From assembly GCA_038217425.1 (NCBI GenBank), contig JBBQPM010000262.1:1-7832 (forward strand): a stretch of DNA of 7,832 bases. Direction: 5' to 3'. Made by a program: the position numbers and the translations under genes. Position 1 is the first letter of the stretch. The number at the start of each line of letters is the position of its first letter. This document shows positions 6,831 through 7,832 of the stretch, one piece after another. The DNA comes from JAIEPT01 sp038217425 (GTDB lineage: Bacteria > Planctomycetota > Planctomycetia > Gemmatales > Gemmataceae). The notes under the pieces were generated by a model. That model worked only from the letters and a program-made list of their open reading frames with translations, was not told the DNA's origin and did no database searches.

Positions 6831-6887
6831 AGTTTTCCGGCCTCGCCTGAATTTAGCGAATGATCCGCGGACGTCGGCCGGAAAGTT
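6831..6887 (+). ncRNA. Structured leader element, possible three-way junction
   Basis: TTTCCGGCC (6834-6842) and GGCCGGAAA (6876-6884) are perfect 9-base complements. The stem extends by U-G, G-U and A-U pairs to 12 pairs, reaching 6831 and 6887. The 33-base interior contains two further foldable units: TCGC/GCGA (6843-6846 with 6856-6859), and the palindrome TCCGCGGA (6864-6871), too short to loop on its own without opening. It lies between the two candidate promoters, so only transcripts from the upstream one would carry it. It matches no riboswitch or RNA family I recognise; a DNA-level protein site is an alternative. Confidence 0.35.
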
Positions 6888-6909
6888 GCCCAAGTTCGCC
6901 CGTTTGATA

Positions 6910-6938
6910 CTGACAAAGCCAAGTTCATCCCTTAGACT
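6910..6938 (+). promoter_or_regulatory. Proximal promoter of the PEP-CTERM gene (candidate P2)
   Basis: CTGACA (6910-6915, five of six -35 matches) and TAGACT (6933-6938, four of six -10 matches) are exactly 17 bases apart. Transcription from about 6945 would give a leader of roughly 50 bases. The -10 lies within CTTAGACT, the same octamer as in the upstream candidate at 6760-6767. AGAC (6934-6937) can pair with GTCT (6946-6949) across the start region. Confidence 0.45.
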
Positions 6939-6996
6939 TGATTTTGTCTCACACTGATCGTCGGAATTCGGAATTTCTCACCGTAGGTGCTCCCCC

Positions 6997-7752
6997 ATGA
7001 TCCGGCTCCGTACTCTCCTCTCTTGTTTGCTCGTCCTCGCCTCCGCTCACATGGCATATGGGGTGGGCGCAACCATCAACTACTCCCTTGGGGCCAATAC
7101 GACGGCCGCTCTGGCTGCCGTCCCCGCGGGGAATCAGCCTCTCTTCCTGTTCTTCGCGCTCAACAACAGCGACCCTCTCGCGGTCAATTCCTACACGCTT
7201 AATTTCACCAACTTGGGCGGCGGCTCCCTTGGACCCGCTTCCGGCGGCGATTTGTCCATCGGCTCAGGCACCGGGCCGATCACCCTTACCGACTCCCCCA
7301 CCAATAGCGCCTTCTTCCTCCAACAATGGACTCCAGGCACCGATCTTTCCTTCAGCATCGAACTCAAGGATCAGTTCAATCTGTCGGCCTCGGCGGATCA
7401 GGTCCAATTCGCAATTCTCTATAAGGACACCGGCAACGGCTTTGACATCAACGCCGCGTTCGGCAGCCTCAACCCCGGCACCCTCCCCACGGGCGATGAC
7501 TATTTGTTTTTCAACACGACCGGCGGCATCAGCTTCCTTGAATACGAAATTCGCGACAACAATCAGGTCGGCTCCGCAGTCGGCTATGTCCCGGACGGCT
7601 CTGGCCCCATTGGCGCCGGCCCCTTTGACAGCCCGTTCATCATCCCGGAACCGACCACGTATGTCGTCTGGGCGTTCATGATCGGCTCCTGCGGCTTCTA
7701 CTTCGTTCGCCGTAACATGAAGAAGTCGGCCCTGGTCGTCAGCCCCGCCTAA
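6997..7752 (+). CDS. PEP-CTERM sorting-domain exported protein
   Basis: 251 residues. ATG at 6997 has a modest ribosome site, TAGGTG (6984-6989), seven bases upstream. An N-terminal signal peptide (R3, R5, then TLLSCLLVLASAHMAYG) should be cut near residue 22. The mature part is rich in N, G, S, T, F and alternating hydrophobic residues (DLSFSIELKDQFNL, QVQFAILYKD, DDYLFFNTTG), which suggests a beta-sandwich. This resembles, from memory, a common PEP-CTERM architecture. At 217-219 is the PEP motif, then a membrane segment (about 222-237) and an RR pair (238-239), the known tripartite signal for exosortase processing. Twelve further residues follow the RR, a longer tail than usual. In the known system the protein is exported, held by the C-terminal segment, then cleaved and released or attached to the surface or matrix. 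No exosortase gene is in the window. Ligand and precise role are unknown. Confidence 0.93.
   Translation: MIRLRTLLSCLLVLASAHMAYGVGATINYSLGANTTAALAAVPAGNQPLFLFFALNNSDPLAVNSYTLNFTNLGGGSLGPASGGDLSIGSGTGPITLTDSPTNSAFFLQQWTPGTDLSFSIELKDQFNLSASADQVQFAILYKDTGNGFDINAAFGSLNPGTLPTGDDYLFFNTTGGISFLEYEIRDNNQVGSAVGYVPDGSGPIGAGPFDSPFIIPEPTTYVVWAFMIGSCGFYFVRRNMKKSALVVSPA
7645..7749 (+). other. PEP-CTERM sorting signal
   Basis: Encodes Pro-Glu-Pro (217-219), a hydrophobic segment TYVVWAFMIGSCGFYFV (221-237), Arg-Arg (238-239), and a basic then hydrophobic tail NMKKSALVVSPA. The order PEP, membrane helix, basic cluster defines the exosortase recognition domain. A cysteine (C232) lies inside the membrane segment. 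Confidence 0.92.
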
Positions 7753-7772
7753 TCCCGAATCCGAATTCACGC

Positions 7773-7808
7773 AAACGGCAAACCCTCGCAAGACGGTTTG
7801 CCGTTTTT
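7773..7808 (+). terminator. Intrinsic terminator of the PEP-CTERM gene
   Basis: AAACGGCAAACC (7773-7784) and GGTTTGCCGTTT (7795-7806) are perfect 12-base complements around a 10-base loop, followed by a T-run (7804-7808) and GCGTTT. It starts 20 bases after the stop codon. The A and T ends of the stem mean it could also act on transcripts arriving from the right. Confidence 0.88.
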
Positions 7809-7832
7809 GCGTTTAGTACTACATCGCTATCT

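Larger units (their letters stand above)
6684..6996. other. 313-base non-coding region with regulatory structure
   Basis: No credible gene is present: the longest plus frame (6739-6957) starts at TTG and has no ribosome site. The region is less GC-rich than its neighbours. In order it holds a short CGGG/CCCG stem (6686-6701) followed by T-tracts, a promoter-like pair at 6739-6767, a strong inverted repeat at 6831-6887, a second promoter-like pair at 6910-6938, a tandem CGGAATT duplication (6962-6975), and the ribosome site of the PEP-CTERM gene. Confidence 0.7.

Noticed and set aside
6739..6957. 72-codon plus-strand frame in the intergenic region
   Set aside because: TTG start with no ribosome site, and it spans the inverted repeat and promoter-like elements.
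6997..7026. LLSC near the N-terminus of the PEP-CTERM protein as a lipobox
   Set aside because: The cysteine at residue 10 comes too early, within the hydrophobic core; a standard signal-peptidase site fits better near residue 22.

Overview
The window looks like chromosomal DNA from a GC-rich bacterium, most likely a planctomycete. The signs are a PEP-CTERM-type exported protein, a long exported TPR-repeat protein with a proline-rich tail, a very large multi-domain membrane protein of no family I recognise, and strong G/C preference at third codon positions. The taxonomic call is inference; there is no rRNA or other marker here.

Layout: (i) bases 2-64 hold the last 20 codons of a probable plus-strand gene that enters from the left edge. 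(ii) A 162-base convergent spacer carries two inverted-repeat structures. (iii) On the minus strand, a two-gene transcription unit occupies 227 to about 6099. The promoter-proximal gene encodes a membrane protein of about 1125 residues, with a helical N-terminal half, a central block of about six membrane segments and a soluble C-terminal domain. The distal gene, 59 bases downstream, encodes an 811-residue exported protein made almost entirely of about 20 TPR units plus a proline-rich C-terminal tail. (iv) A divergent intergenic region (6100-6308) leads into a 124-codon plus-strand gene for a small all-helical protein of unknown function. (v) A 313-base non-coding stretch (6684-6996) is rich in apparent regulatory structure: a T-tract region, two promoter-like pairs sharing the same -10 octamer, and a strong inverted repeat with two internal hairpins. 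(vi) A PEP-CTERM protein gene (6997-7752) follows and ends in a near-textbook intrinsic terminator.

How the genes may work together: the membrane protein and the TPR protein are close and co-oriented, so they may form one envelope complex, with the TPR solenoid outside the cytoplasmic membrane. The intercistronic region contains a perfect 7-base inverted repeat whose 3' arm is the TPR gene's Shine-Dalgarno sequence. A -35/-10-like pair overlaps it and would start transcripts that lack the sequestering arm. The PEP-CTERM gene seems to be an independent unit, secreted and probably processed by an exosortase encoded elsewhere. No mobile element, CRISPR array, tRNA or rRNA was seen.
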